In this document: piece after piece, positions 47,030 through 56,060 of the stretch
How the letters are laid out: each line of letters begins with the position of its first letter
Numbering within the stretch: position 1 is the first letter of the stretch
NCBI RefSeq assembly: GCF_001482285.1
Contig: NZ_LOEP01000017.1
Location: 1 to 64,000, forward strand
Length of the DNA stretch: 64,000 nt
Direction of reading: 5' to 3'
From: Haloferax sp. Q22
GTDB lineage: Archaea > Halobacteriota > Halobacteria > Halobacteriales > Haloferacaceae
Position numbers and translations under genes: made by a program
The notes under the pieces: generated by a model
What the model was told of the DNA's origin: nothing
The model's database searches: none
Seen by the model: the letters and a program-made list of their open reading frames with translations, nothing else

Positions 47030-48286
47030 ATGCAGGCCTCCCAGCAGCGACTCCGCGAGGACATCGAAGCGAACGCCCGCTTCGGCGACATCGACGCGCC
47101 GGCGGGACGCGGCCGCACCGTCCTGACGGGGAGCGACGCCGACCGCCGCGCCCGCGAGTACCTCGTCGAGCGACTGCGCGACGCCGGCCTCTCGGTCCGC
47201 ATCGACGCCGTGGGTAACGTCGCCGGGCGGTGGGTTCCCGCCGGAGCCGACCCCGACGCGGCCCCCGTCGCCGCCGGTAGTCACCTCGATTCGGTCCCCG
47301 AGGGCGGCATCTTCGACGGCCCGCTCGGCGTCTACGCGGCGCTCGAAGCGGTTCGGACGCTCCAACAACGAGAGACCGACCTCGCCCTCGACCGCCCAAT
47401 CGACGTGGTCTCGTTCACCGAAGAGGAGGGCGCGCGCTTCTCGCACGGCCTGCTCGGGTCGTCGGTGGCGACGGGGGCGCGAGACGCCGACGACGCGCTC
47501 GCGTTCCGAGACGCCGAGGGCACGACCCTCGACGCCCACCTCGACGCCATCGGCTTCCGCGGGACTGACACCATCGACGCCGCGGCGTGGGACGCGTGGG
47601 CCGAACTCCACATCGAACAGGGAACAGTGCTGGAGTCCGCGGGCGCGGCGGTCGGCGTCGTCGACGCTATCACCGGCATCACGACCTGCGCGGCCGACAT
47701 CGTCGGCGAGGCCGACCACGCGGGCGCGACGCCGATGGACGAGCGCCGCGATGCGCTGGTCGCCGCCAGCGAGTTCGTCGTCGATTTCCGGGCCGCGGCC
47801 GACGATGTGGCGCAGAGCCAGAGCCAGACTGCCGTGGGGACCGTCGGCCAGTTCGACGTGGCCCCGAACGCGCGTAACATCGTCCCCGGAGAGGTCACGC
47901 TGCAGATGGACATCCGCGACGTGAACTACCGGGCGATGAACGCTATCGCCGAACGGGCCGACGCCGCGCTCGCGCGCCTCGAAACCACCCACCCGGTCGA
48001 GACGACGTTCGACCGCTACCGCGACCAGCGCCCCAGTCAGATGGCCGACGACTGCGTCGGCGCCGCCCACGACGCCGCCGCGGCCGAGGATATCGACGCG
48101 AAACGCATGCATTCCGCGGCGATGCACGATACTGCAAATGTTGCCGAGGTAACCGATGCCGTACTCCTGTTCGCTCCGTCCGCGGACGGCCTCTCGCACA
48201 ACCCACGCGAATGGACCGACTGGGCGGACTGTGCGACCGCAGCGTCGGTTCTCGCGGGGACGCTCGCACGCCTCGCCGGCGCGTGA
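47030..48286 (+). CDS. M20-family Zn hydrolase (allantoate/N-carbamoyl amino acid hydrolase type)
   Basis: 418 residues. Typical blocks are AGSHLDSVPEGGIFDGPLGV, SFTEEEGARFSHGLLGS, ELHIEQGTVLESAG, the dimerisation segment GEADHAGATPMDERRDA, and the C-terminal MHDTANVAEV in place of the usual HDA motif. Family enzymes hydrolyse C-N bonds of carbamoyl or ureido compounds. The ATG at 47030 was chosen; a TTG at 47012 in frame is weaker. It follows the M20D gene by 130 bases in the same direction. Confidence 0.88.
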   Translation: MQASQQRLREDIEANARFGDIDAPAGRGRTVLTGSDADRRAREYLVERLRDAGLSVRIDAVGNVAGRWVPAGADPDAAPVAAGSHLDSVPEGGIFDGPLGVYAALEAVRTLQQRETDLALDRPIDVVSFTEEEGARFSHGLLGSSVATGARDADDALAFRDAEGTTLDAHLDAIGFRGTDTIDAAAWDAWAELHIEQGTVLESAGAAVGVVDAITGITTCAADIVGEADHAGATPMDERRDALVAASEFVVDFRAAADDVAQSQSQTAVGTVGQFDVAPNARNIVPGEVTLQMDIRDVNYRAMNAIAERADAALARLETTHPVETTFDRYRDQRPSQMADDCVGAAHDAAAAEDIDAKRMHSAAMHDTANVAEVTDAVLLFAPSADGLSHNPREWTDWADCATAASVLAGTLARLAGA

Positions 48287-48877
48287 GTTGCGGCCGACGG
48301 CCTGCCTCGTTGTGAACTAGGGTCCCGTTTTCAGACAGTTCACGGCCAGATTCGCGTCTCTGTCGCGATTCCGTCGCGGCCGCGGTGTCTGTCTCGATAT
48401 GTGGCACGCAGCCCCGAACTGGACCGTCTCTCGGGCAGACGTTCGTATTCCGGCGGTCTGGAGGCGCTCGAACGCGAACCACAGTTTTTCCGTCCCGCTT
48501 CAGTCGAACCCTCTCCTCGTGAATCATCGAGTTTACCCTGCGAAACCTGCAGCCATTCGCTCTGCTCCGCGGTGTTGTCATCAAATACAACGGTTCTCCG
48601 AGTCGTGTGTGGTTCGACCGCGAATAGCGTCACCGAGCGGCCGAGTATCCGCGGAGAAGCCGATTCCACGCATCTGACAAGTGAGGTCGAGGGCGGCGGC
48701 CGTCACTTCCGGTGTGTCTCGAGGGAGACGCACATTCGCGCTCGCGCTGGGCGAGGGTGGCGGGCGGCTCCGGTTTCGAGTTGGGGTTGACAAGTATCGA
48801 CCGAAGCCGCCTTCGAGCGGCGGTCTCAACACCGATTGTCCCCATCACGTTTCGATTGCAAGATATTCGGAACAGCT
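48287..48877. other. GC-rich intergenic region, possible gene relic
   Basis: 590 bases with no intact family-like gene. Minus-strand frames between 48340 and 48832 are open for 80-110 codons and not low in complexity, but none starts or ends plausibly or resembles a known protein. A decayed gene is possible. Confidence 0.35.
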
Positions 48878-49723
48878 ATGACACCCGATAGACGTTCTCG
48901 TAGCATGCCCGAGAACCCCAACACCGATGCGCCGTCCCGCACGCTGAGCACGGTGGACACGGCGGTCAGCGTCGTCCGGGCGCTCGAGGAGTTGAACGGG
49001 GCGCGCGTCGCCGAGTTAGTCGACTATCTGGGCCTCTCGAAGTCCACGGTGTACAACCACCTCGCGACCCTGCGGAAGAACAACCTCGTCGCCAAGGAAG
49101 ACGACAGCTACCATCTCAGCCTCCAGTTCCTCCTCCTGGGCGAGTACGTGCGCAACCAGCAGATACTCTACCAGGTCGGCAAGGAGGAAGTCGAGGCGCT
49201 TGCGGAGAAGACCGGCGAGTACGCCCACCTCTCGACCGAACAGCACGGTCTGCGCATCAGCCTGCTCAAGGTGCGCGGCGAGCGCGCGGTCGGCAGCCAG
49301 TACCAGCGCTCGAAGATTCAGCGACCGGACAACCTCCACGCGTCGTCGACCGGGAAGGCCATCCTCGCGTTCCTCCCGCGCAGTCGGGTGGAGGAAATCG
49401 TCGACCAACACGGCCTGCCGGCGAAGACCGAAGCGACGATTACCGACCGCGACGCGCTGTTCGACGAGCTCGACGCCATCCGCGAGCGGGGGTACGCCTG
49501 CAACGACGAGGAGGAAATCGAGGGCCTCCGCGCGGTCGGCGCGCCGATCCGCGACCGCAACGGCACCGTCCTCGGCGCGCTGAGCGTCTCCGGACCGACG
49601 AGTCGCATCAAGGGCGAGCAGTTCCGCGACACCATCCCCGAGATGGTCACGAGCACGGCCAACATCATCGAGGTGAACATGAACATGGCCGCGCGGAGTT
49701 CGAACGCCGGGCGCTTCGACTGA
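48878..49723 (+). CDS. IclR-family transcriptional regulator (Dpp/GH3 region)
   Basis: 281 residues from ATG 48878, or 272 from 48905 (MPENPNTDAPS). Winged helix near residues 25-85 (LVDYLGLSKSTVYNHLATLRKNN), then the effector domain with STGKAILAFLPRSRVEEIV and IEGLRAVGAPIRDR. It is next to the M20 hydrolases and convergent with the TrmB-type gene. A variant of the shared palindrome (TGACA-N10-CGTAA) follows its stop codon by about 20 bases. Confidence 0.9.
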   Translation: MTPDRRSRSMPENPNTDAPSRTLSTVDTAVSVVRALEELNGARVAELVDYLGLSKSTVYNHLATLRKNNLVAKEDDSYHLSLQFLLLGEYVRNQQILYQVGKEEVEALAEKTGEYAHLSTEQHGLRISLLKVRGERAVGSQYQRSKIQRPDNLHASSTGKAILAFLPRSRVEEIVDQHGLPAKTEATITDRDALFDELDAIRERGYACNDEEEIEGLRAVGAPIRDRNGTVLGALSVSGPTSRIKGEQFRDTIPEMVTSTANIIEVNMNMAARSSNAGRFD

Positions 49724-49744
49724 GCCGCCCACCCTCGACTGCCA

Positions 49745-49765
49745 TGACATAGATATGCCCGTAAT
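49745..49765. promoter_or_regulatory. Variant palindrome TGACA-N10-CGTAA (shared motif, copy 4)
   Basis: Each arm has one change from TTACA-N10-TGTAA; the ten-base spacing and position just downstream of an IclR gene are the same as copies 1 and 2. The 12 bases GTAATCTTTTGC from 49761 are identical to the right flank of copy 1. Confidence 0.4.
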
Positions 49766-49969
49766 CTTTTGCGGCATCTCACTCGATTTCGGGTACGGTG
49801 TTCGGTCGAGAGGATCGGCGTTCTGACCGCCGTTTCGACTGTCTCACCGGGGCTCGTCCTCGAGCCGTCATGGAAACACGATCAGGTGTGTGAATACCGT
49901 CGGTGTTGTGAGTCGGAGAACCGTCCCGCAGCCGTCGGCGGCCGTTCGAAGCGGGCGAGAACTGACCGG

Positions 49970-51067
49970 TCAGTCTCGTCTCTCGTGGGTGAACGGGGTC
50001 TCTCCGATGTCGATACGCTCCAAGGTGATCGTCCGTATCTCCATGTCTTCGAAGACGGCACCCCATCCGCCAACGACGGCCGTTTCATCGCCCGTGTCGA
50101 GTGTGAGGTTCTTGTACGCTCCCAGGTCAGACAGTGCCAGTCGTGACGGCGGTCGCTCGTCTCCGTAGAACGAGATGTCGGCGACGCTCCCTTCGACAGT
50201 CGTCTCTCCTCCATCCGGAAGATCGACGCCTTCGACGGTGGCCCCGAGTTCGAACCCGCTTTCCCAAAGCGGGACGATATCTCGAATGAACTCTTCGATG
50301 GTCACGTAGGTGAACTGGTCTTCGGCGTCGAGGTAGACGGTCGGGTAGAGGTTCCACAGACAGGTGAGGAAGAACCAGTGAAAGACAAACGGCAGGATAC
50401 GGTCGTAGACGAGGACGCCGTAGTCTTCGTCGGAGCGCGTGTTCGGTCCGAAACACGTCCGGTTTCGGTCGATGACGACGAGGAACGGTCCCGGAATGGT
50501 GCACACACGAAGTTCCGAGAGCACCCCACTCGGGTCGAACGCTGCTGGCGGTTCATCGCCCTGGTCGATGTAGACGGACGCACGAACGACGACACCTCGG
50601 TCGCGGGCCGCTTGGAGCGCTGGGGAGAGCGACTGGAGTTGTTCGAACGACCCGGCAACCTCCACGACGGTTTCTGCGTCGTCGATGAGCTCCTGTGCGT
50701 TCTCGACGGCTGTCTCGACACGCTTGGTGACGCCGACTCGCGCGTCCATCCGCTCGGGGGTCCGGTATCGCTCGCGGACCGCTTCGGCAGCCTCGTTGAG
50801 GAGTTCGCCCCTAGTTTCGAGGTCTGCCATCGCCGCCTCCGGGTCACACGGTTGCACGTAGAGTTTCTCTCGTTCGATCGTTTCGACGTACCCCTTCGAT
50901 TCGAGGCTCCGGAGAACGTCGTACACTTGCGAGACGGGGACGGCGCTCTCACGGCCCACTTCGATAGCAGGCGAGACGCCCATCTCGAGGAGTGTGAGAT
51001 AGGCGTCGGCTTGGTACGACGTGAGGTCCGCGTACTCGAGTGCTTTCGTCAGCGTTTCGCGGTCCAT
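49970..51067 (-). CDS. TrmB-family sugar-responsive transcriptional regulator
   Basis: About 365 residues. The N-terminal winged helix (SYQADAYLTLLEMGVSPAIEVGRES, then VSQVYDVLRSLESKGYVE) is typical of TrmB, followed by a coiled coil (EAAMADLETRGELLNEAAEAVRERY) and a C-terminal sugar-binding domain with YGVLVYDRILPFVFHWFF. The start MDRETLTKALEYADL was chosen for its match to the family; ATG 51094 would add nine residues. TrmB proteins in archaea bind sugars such as maltose, glucose or trehalose and control transporter and glycolytic genes. The GH3 gene and Dpp-type importer nearby are likely targets. Confidence 0.88.
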   Translation of the reverse strand: MDRETLTKALEYADLTSYQADAYLTLLEMGVSPAIEVGRESAVPVSQVYDVLRSLESKGYVETIEREKLYVQPCDPEAAMADLETRGELLNEAAEAVRERYRTPERMDARVGVTKRVETAVENAQELIDDAETVVEVAGSFEQLQSLSPALQAARDRGVVVRASVYIDQGDEPPAAFDPSGVLSELRVCTIPGPFLVVIDRNRTCFGPNTRSDEDYGVLVYDRILPFVFHWFFLTCLWNLYPTVYLDAEDQFTYVTIEEFIRDIVPLWESGFELGATVEGVDLPDGGETTVEGSVADISFYGDERPPSRLALSDLGAYKNLTLDTGDETAVVGGWGAVFEDMEIRTITLERIDIGETPFTHERRD

Positions 51068-51156
51068 ACTCGCACTCACACCATCATTCACCATGAATAC
51101 TTCGCTGATGCCCGACCCTTTTTCGAGGAGCCGGTTGCGTTCGACCAGTACCAACA

Positions 51157-51178
51157 TTACGGGCGTAATTTTGTAATG
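51157..51178. promoter_or_regulatory. Palindrome TTACG-N10-TGTAA upstream of the TrmB gene (copy 5)
   Basis: TTACG (51157-51161), ten bases, TGTAATG (51172-51178). Inside it ATTAC-N4-GTAAT forms a second perfect inverted repeat (51156-51169). It lies about 65-90 bases before the trmB start, the only copy of the motif in a clear promoter position. Confidence 0.5.
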
Positions 51179-51205
51179 GTACTGTGCCCTCCAGCCCAGA
51201 GACAC

Positions 51206-51773
51206 TCTAGAATATGACAGCTAAGCCGACGTCACGACCTCACGTCCCGACCGAGGAACGAACCGACTCACCCGCCACGGACAAATACGCCGTTAGAAGC
51301 CGTCAAGCAGGCGTTTGTGATGTCAGTGAACTTATTTTTCATCACCCTATACAGAAAATTTGCTTGTGTATGATGTCTTATAGTTCGAATCAATCTGAAA
51401 CAGAGAATCAAGAATAGAGGTTCTAAAGCCATATTTAAGACGATGAGAACTCTCACAGACATCATTGTACTCTGAGTTATTTTCTCAAACACTAGTCTAT
51501 ATGACCTGATGAAAATATTATGTATGTTTCATGTGGTCGAATGTCACGAAGTGGGGCCCTCCGGAAAACACCGAATGAGAGTCCAGAGGCGTCCATGAGG
51601 GCGTTCACAAAGCCCGGGGCGACGGCTCACAGGAGACAGTTCCGCGTCTGTTCTCGACGCATCGTCGAGCGGGAGGAACCGTTTGGCTGAGCTCTCGACG
51701 AAGAACTGCCAGGAAGGATATCGCCGCAAAAAACCTCGCTCGGAACGGGGTCTTCAGTCCGCGACGGGGTCGG
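51206..51773. other. Intergenic region between trmB and the GH3 gene, no gene seen
   Basis: About 570 bases. It is AT-rich from 51300 to 51545 and then GC-rich, and the frames present are short and not family-like. The AT-rich part may mark an old junction. Confidence 0.4.
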
Positions 51774-54005
51774 TCAGTCGGATTTCGGTTCGACGGTGAT
51801 CGTGACGTCTTGCTCGCCGATACGAAGGGTGTACTCACCCGGAATCGCCGACACTCTCCCAGTTTCGTCGACGCGCCCAATCGATGCCGCATCAATGGGA
51901 ATCGACACCGTCTCTGTAGCGCCGGGGTCGAGCGAGACACGCTCGAACCCGCAGAGTTCCCGGACCGGGGTTATGCGCGTTCCAGCCTGGTCGGTGACGT
52001 ACACCTGTACGACGGTCGAACCGTGTCGATCCCCGACGTTCTCCACGGGAAGTTCGACTGTCGTGGTCCCGTGGGGAGACATCCGTTCGTCCGTCACGGT
52101 CATCGAGCCGAACTCGAACGCAGTGTAACTCAGCCCGTGACCGAATTCGAAGAGTGGGTCGTACGACGGAAGATGCTCGTCGGGGCCGATCGGTGCCGGG
52201 TGCGGGAAGTGATTGAACCGGGTTGGAAGGTGACTCGCGGACCGGGGGACCGAAATCGGTAATCGCCCGCCGGGATCGCACGCCCCGAAGAGCGTCTCCG
52301 CGACGGCTTGGCCACCCATCGTCCCCGGGTAGTACGCCAGCAACAGCGACGGGAGATGCTCCGCCATCCACTCCACGGCCAGCGGTCGACCGGTGACGAG
52401 GACGCCGACGACAGGCGTCCCCGTCTCGTACAACGCCGTCACGAGGTCGCGCTGCGCATCGGGGAGTTCGAGCGTGGTCCGGTTCGGAAACTCGTCGGGA
52501 GCGGTCCCGCTCTCCGCGGTCGGCCCGAACTCGTGGATATACCAGTTTTCTCCGACGGCGACCACTGCGACGTCCGCATCCTTCGCCGCTTCGACTGCGG
52601 CGTCGATATCGACCGCTTCGGTTATCGTCGTTCCCTGCTCGTAGGTCACCGTCCCATCACACACGGATTCGATTCCGTCTTTGATTGAGATGACATCGGT
52701 GCCCGCCTCGTCGGGGACACTCCAACCACCGAGTTGGTGAATGGGGTTGTCCGCGTTCGGCCCAGCGACGAGGACGTCGGCAGCGGGGTCCAACGGGAGC
52801 GTGTCGTCGTTCTGCAGGAGCGTCATCGACTTCCGCGCGGTCGCTAACGCGTCGGCCCGGTGCGCATCGGCACCGACGACATCTCGCGCTTCGTTCGCAT
52901 CGACGAACGCGTCTTCGAAGAGCCCGAGCCGGAATTTGAGGTCGAGGACGCGCCTGACGCTCTCGTCGAGAACGTGTTCTGCAACCGCCCCCGATTCGAC
53001 GAGCGAGACGAGGTGGTCCGCGTGCGCGACCGCATCGACTGATGCGACATCGAGTCCAGCGTTGCGAGTCATTCGGACCGACTCACGGTGGTCGCTCGCG
53101 ACGTGGTGGTCTTCGTGGAGCATTCGGACCCCGTTCCAATCCGAGACGACGGTGCCATCGAACCCGAGTTTCCCTCGGAGAAGGTCTGTGAGATAGTCGC
53201 GCGAGGCGTGTGCGGGTTTCCCGTCGATTGCGTTGTAGCAGGGCATAACGGACGCGACTCCCTCGTCAATCGCGTCGACGAACGACGGTAAGAAGACGTT
53301 TCGAAGGAGGTACGAGGACACTTCGACGGGGGCAGTATCTTCCCCTCGTGCGGGCTCGCTATAGGCCGGGAAGTGTTTCGCGGTTGCCGCCACGGCGGTT
53401 GGGTCGCCGAGACCGTCGCCCTGGTATCCGCGTACCATCGCACCCGCCATCCGTCCGCACAAAAATGGACTCTCGCCGAACGTCTCGAAGGTGCGACCCC
53501 ACCGCGGCTCTCGGGCAACGTCACACGTGGGCGAATAGTTCTGCTGTGCCCCCGACTTTCGGACTTCGGTTGCAGTGGCCGCTGCTGCGCTCTCGACGCC
53601 GTCTTCATCCCACGTTGCCGCCATCCCGAGTCCGTTCGGGAACGCTGTCCCTTCGGCGACGTACGCGTGACCGTGGACAGCATCCACGTTGAACAACAGC
53701 GGGATGCCGAGTCGAGTCTTCGACAGCGCGACTTCTTGCAGGTGGTTGACCGTCTCGACCACGTCGTCGATTCGAGAGTCGAGCGCCCCGGCCCATCCGA
53801 ACGACGCAACAGCGCCGACTCCGGATTCGACGATTTCGTCTTCGACCGTTTCGACCGATTTGAACTCGTCGAGCTCTCCCGCCCACGTGCCGACGAGTTG
53901 CCCGGCTTTCTCTTCGACCGTCATTCGGTCGAGAAGGTCCGCGACGCGCTTGTCGGTCGGTAGAGTCTCATCTCTGTAGGGGGGATGCTTGCTTTCTGAC
54001 TGCAT
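51774..54005 (-). CDS. Glycoside hydrolase family 3 beta-glucosidase
   Basis: 743 residues. The N-terminal TIM barrel carries MTVEEKAGQLVG, CDVAREPRWGRTFETFGESP, KHFPAYSEPARGED (210-223) and the nucleophile Asp289 in GTVVSDWNGV. The second domain and the C-terminal fibronectin-like domain follow (FEFGHGLSYTAFEF). There is no signal peptide, so it works inside the cell on imported disaccharides. GH3 enzymes of this layout cleave beta-glucosides or beta-xylosides. It is divergent from a Dpp-type importer, a pairing known for archaeal cellobiose uptake. Confidence 0.92.
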   Translation of the reverse strand: MQSESKHPPYRDETLPTDKRVADLLDRMTVEEKAGQLVGTWAGELDEFKSVETVEDEIVESGVGAVASFGWAGALDSRIDDVVETVNHLQEVALSKTRLGIPLLFNVDAVHGHAYVAEGTAFPNGLGMAATWDEDGVESAAAATATEVRKSGAQQNYSPTCDVAREPRWGRTFETFGESPFLCGRMAGAMVRGYQGDGLGDPTAVAATAKHFPAYSEPARGEDTAPVEVSSYLLRNVFLPSFVDAIDEGVASVMPCYNAIDGKPAHASRDYLTDLLRGKLGFDGTVVSDWNGVRMLHEDHHVASDHRESVRMTRNAGLDVASVDAVAHADHLVSLVESGAVAEHVLDESVRRVLDLKFRLGLFEDAFVDANEARDVVGADAHRADALATARKSMTLLQNDDTLPLDPAADVLVAGPNADNPIHQLGGWSVPDEAGTDVISIKDGIESVCDGTVTYEQGTTITEAVDIDAAVEAAKDADVAVVAVGENWYIHEFGPTAESGTAPDEFPNRTTLELPDAQRDLVTALYETGTPVVGVLVTGRPLAVEWMAEHLPSLLLAYYPGTMGGQAVAETLFGACDPGGRLPISVPRSASHLPTRFNHFPHPAPIGPDEHLPSYDPLFEFGHGLSYTAFEFGSMTVTDERMSPHGTTTVELPVENVGDRHGSTVVQVYVTDQAGTRITPVRELCGFERVSLDPGATETVSIPIDAASIGRVDETGRVSAIPGEYTLRIGEQDVTITVEPKSD

Positions 54006-54171
54006 ACAGCGAAGAGAAGACCACTACTACTTATACATTTGCCAACGCGTGGCTATCGTCGCGCAGACGGTCGTGTTTCGCGACGAGCGCGAAACCGTGT
54101 CGTGCCCTCCGACGCCGACGTGTTCGGGTGGCGCTCTCGGGAGCGTTACAACAACGAACTACCGCATCTAA

Positions 54172-54207
54172 CCAAATATTTATTAATAATGGCTATGGTT
54201 TGTTATC
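54172..54207 (+). promoter_or_regulatory. Promoter of the Dpp-type binding protein gene
   Basis: CCAAATATTTA (54172-54182), 18 bases, then TGTTATC (54201-54207), nine bases before the ATG. The same elements and spacing occur at 26674-26709 in front of an unrelated IclR gene, and both also share ATGGT-N-TGTTATC. The box CCAAATATTTA fits a BRE/TATA element. Confidence 0.6.
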
Positions 54208-54215
54208 AGTACGCC

Positions 54216-56039
54216 ATGTCAGACAGTACTGACCGCTTTAGCGACTTGATCAGCCGGCGCACTTTCGTCGAACTAACCGGGACAACCGGAATCGCAGCCC
54301 TTGCGGGGTGTAGCGGTACTTCCACCGGAGGGGGAACGACTGACGACGGTGGGTCGAACGGGGACACGACCGGGTCCAACGGGGACGAGACTGGCGGTGA
54401 CGATTCCGAGTCGAGTGGGACGACTGTCCTCGACAAGAAGATGGTCGGTGCCACGAACAACGGCGTCCCGACGAACCTACACCTAAACCCGGAGGCGACA
54501 CAGAACTACGACGAACGAGCGGGGAACTTCGTCTTCGAACGGCTCGCGGCCTACAACTTTGCGACCGGTGAGTTCGAGCTAGCCGCGCTCGATTCGTGGT
54601 CGATCGACGGGCAGACGGTGACGCTCACGCTCCGCGACGACCTGTTGTGGGATACTGGCGAAGACGTGACTGCACGTGACGTCCTGACACAGTTCCGCCT
54701 GATGAAGAAGATGAACGCGTCGCTTTGGGACTTCACCGAGAGCGTCGAACAGGGCGAAGACGACAAGACCGTCGTTCTCAACCTCAAGCGACCATCCAAC
54801 CCGGAGGTCATCAAACACACGCTCGCCAACGGGTCACTCCGACTGTTCGCGCACCATCCGACCTTCGAACGCTTCCTCGACAAAGAAGCCGAGGAACTCC
54901 AGCAGTTCAAATATGAAGGAGACGTGGTTGCGAGCGGTCCCTTCTCGGTCGCGTCGAAGTCGAAGCAGTCGTGGGAACTCACGAGGAACCCCGAATACTA
55001 CGGCGCTGACAACATCAACTTCGCGGGCATCTCGCTTCTCTCGCGGGCAGACAACACCGCACTCCAACAGGGCCTGATGGGCCGCGAACTCGATTTCGTC
55101 ACGAGCCTCTTCGCGCCGCCGAAGATCGTCGACAACTTCCCCGACTCCGTCGAAGAAGTCACTATCTCTGCGAAATGGGGGTACGGTGTCCTGTTCAATC
55201 ACGACGACCCCGACTTCGGGAAGCGAAACGTCCGGCAGGCGGTCGCTCACGTCATCAACCGCCAGCAGGTCGTTGATAACGCAGGGCCGCGAACGAAAGC
55301 GCCCGCACCGAAGGTTACGGGTATCGCCCCGGACGACCAGGAATCGTGGCTCGGTGATGCGTACGACTCCTTCGAGGGGTACGGCGTGGCGGCGTCGCAG
55401 ACGGACAAAGCCGCTGCGCTCCTCCGCGAGGCCGGCTACTCGAAGGAAGACGGCACGTGGACGCACAGCAGCGGTCGAACCCTCGGTGGGACGTACTACA
55501 CCCCCGCTGGCTGGACGGACTGGACCACGGCGACGAACACTGTCGTCGACCAGTTGAACGCGTTCGGCTTCGACTTCGAAATCAGCCAGAAGCCGACGGG
55601 AGATCTCTACGGCGGCTACATCGAGTCCAACTTCAAGATCGGCGCGTTCTACTGGATGCCCGGTGGTGCACGGTCGGCGTTCCCATACTTCCCGCTCCGC
55701 TGGCAGCTCACTAACCCGGACATCGACGGCGGCCACAACTTCCCGGAGGGCGAACAGACTGTCCCCGGGATGGATGGCGGCGAGATGACTATCGACCCAC
55801 TCTCGGTGGCACAGGAGATTTCGACCACGCAAGACCGAGCCACGACGGAGGAACTCATCAAGCGTGTCGCCTGGCACCACAACCAGAACCTTCCAATACT
55901 GGGGCTGGTTGCGAAGCTCGAACAGTCGTGGCTCACCAACGACGAGTGGGACATCCCGGCGGAAGGGAGCGACGACCGAGCGATCAAGTGGCCAAGCGAG
56001 TGGCTCCCGCGCCAAGGACACCTCATGGCCGAGCAATAA
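54216..56039 (+). CDS. Dpp-type ABC binding lipoprotein, probably for beta-oligosaccharides
   Basis: 607 residues. Tat signal SRRTFVELTG, lipobox ALAGC, Gly/Asp/Ser linker, then a type 5 binding fold (NLHLNPEATQNYDERAG, LTLRDDLLWDTGEDVTARDV, GKRNVRQAVAHVINRQQV). Binding proteins of this fold carry peptides or, in archaea and Thermotoga, cellobiose and other beta-sugars. The divergent GH3 glucosidase favours a sugar. The ATG at 54216 follows a good promoter; in-frame residues before it come from the leader. Confidence 0.88.
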   Translation: MSDSTDRFSDLISRRTFVELTGTTGIAALAGCSGTSTGGGTTDDGGSNGDTTGSNGDETGGDDSESSGTTVLDKKMVGATNNGVPTNLHLNPEATQNYDERAGNFVFERLAAYNFATGEFELAALDSWSIDGQTVTLTLRDDLLWDTGEDVTARDVLTQFRLMKKMNASLWDFTESVEQGEDDKTVVLNLKRPSNPEVIKHTLANGSLRLFAHHPTFERFLDKEAEELQQFKYEGDVVASGPFSVASKSKQSWELTRNPEYYGADNINFAGISLLSRADNTALQQGLMGRELDFVTSLFAPPKIVDNFPDSVEEVTISAKWGYGVLFNHDDPDFGKRNVRQAVAHVINRQQVVDNAGPRTKAPAPKVTGIAPDDQESWLGDAYDSFEGYGVAASQTDKAAALLREAGYSKEDGTWTHSSGRTLGGTYYTPAGWTDWTTATNTVVDQLNAFGFDFEISQKPTGDLYGGYIESNFKIGAFYWMPGGARSAFPYFPLRWQLTNPDIDGGHNFPEGEQTVPGMDGGEMTIDPLSVAQEISTTQDRATTEELIKRVAWHHNQNLPILGLVAKLEQSWLTNDEWDIPAEGSDDRAIKWPSEWLPRQGHLMAEQ

Positions 56040-56060
56040 TCGGAGTGGAGCAACGTAACC

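Noticed and set aside
46946-48199. 417-codon open frame on the minus strand, and a similar 383-codon frame at 45671-46822
   Set aside because: Both are antisense to the M20-family hydrolases, which contain clear metal-site motifs.
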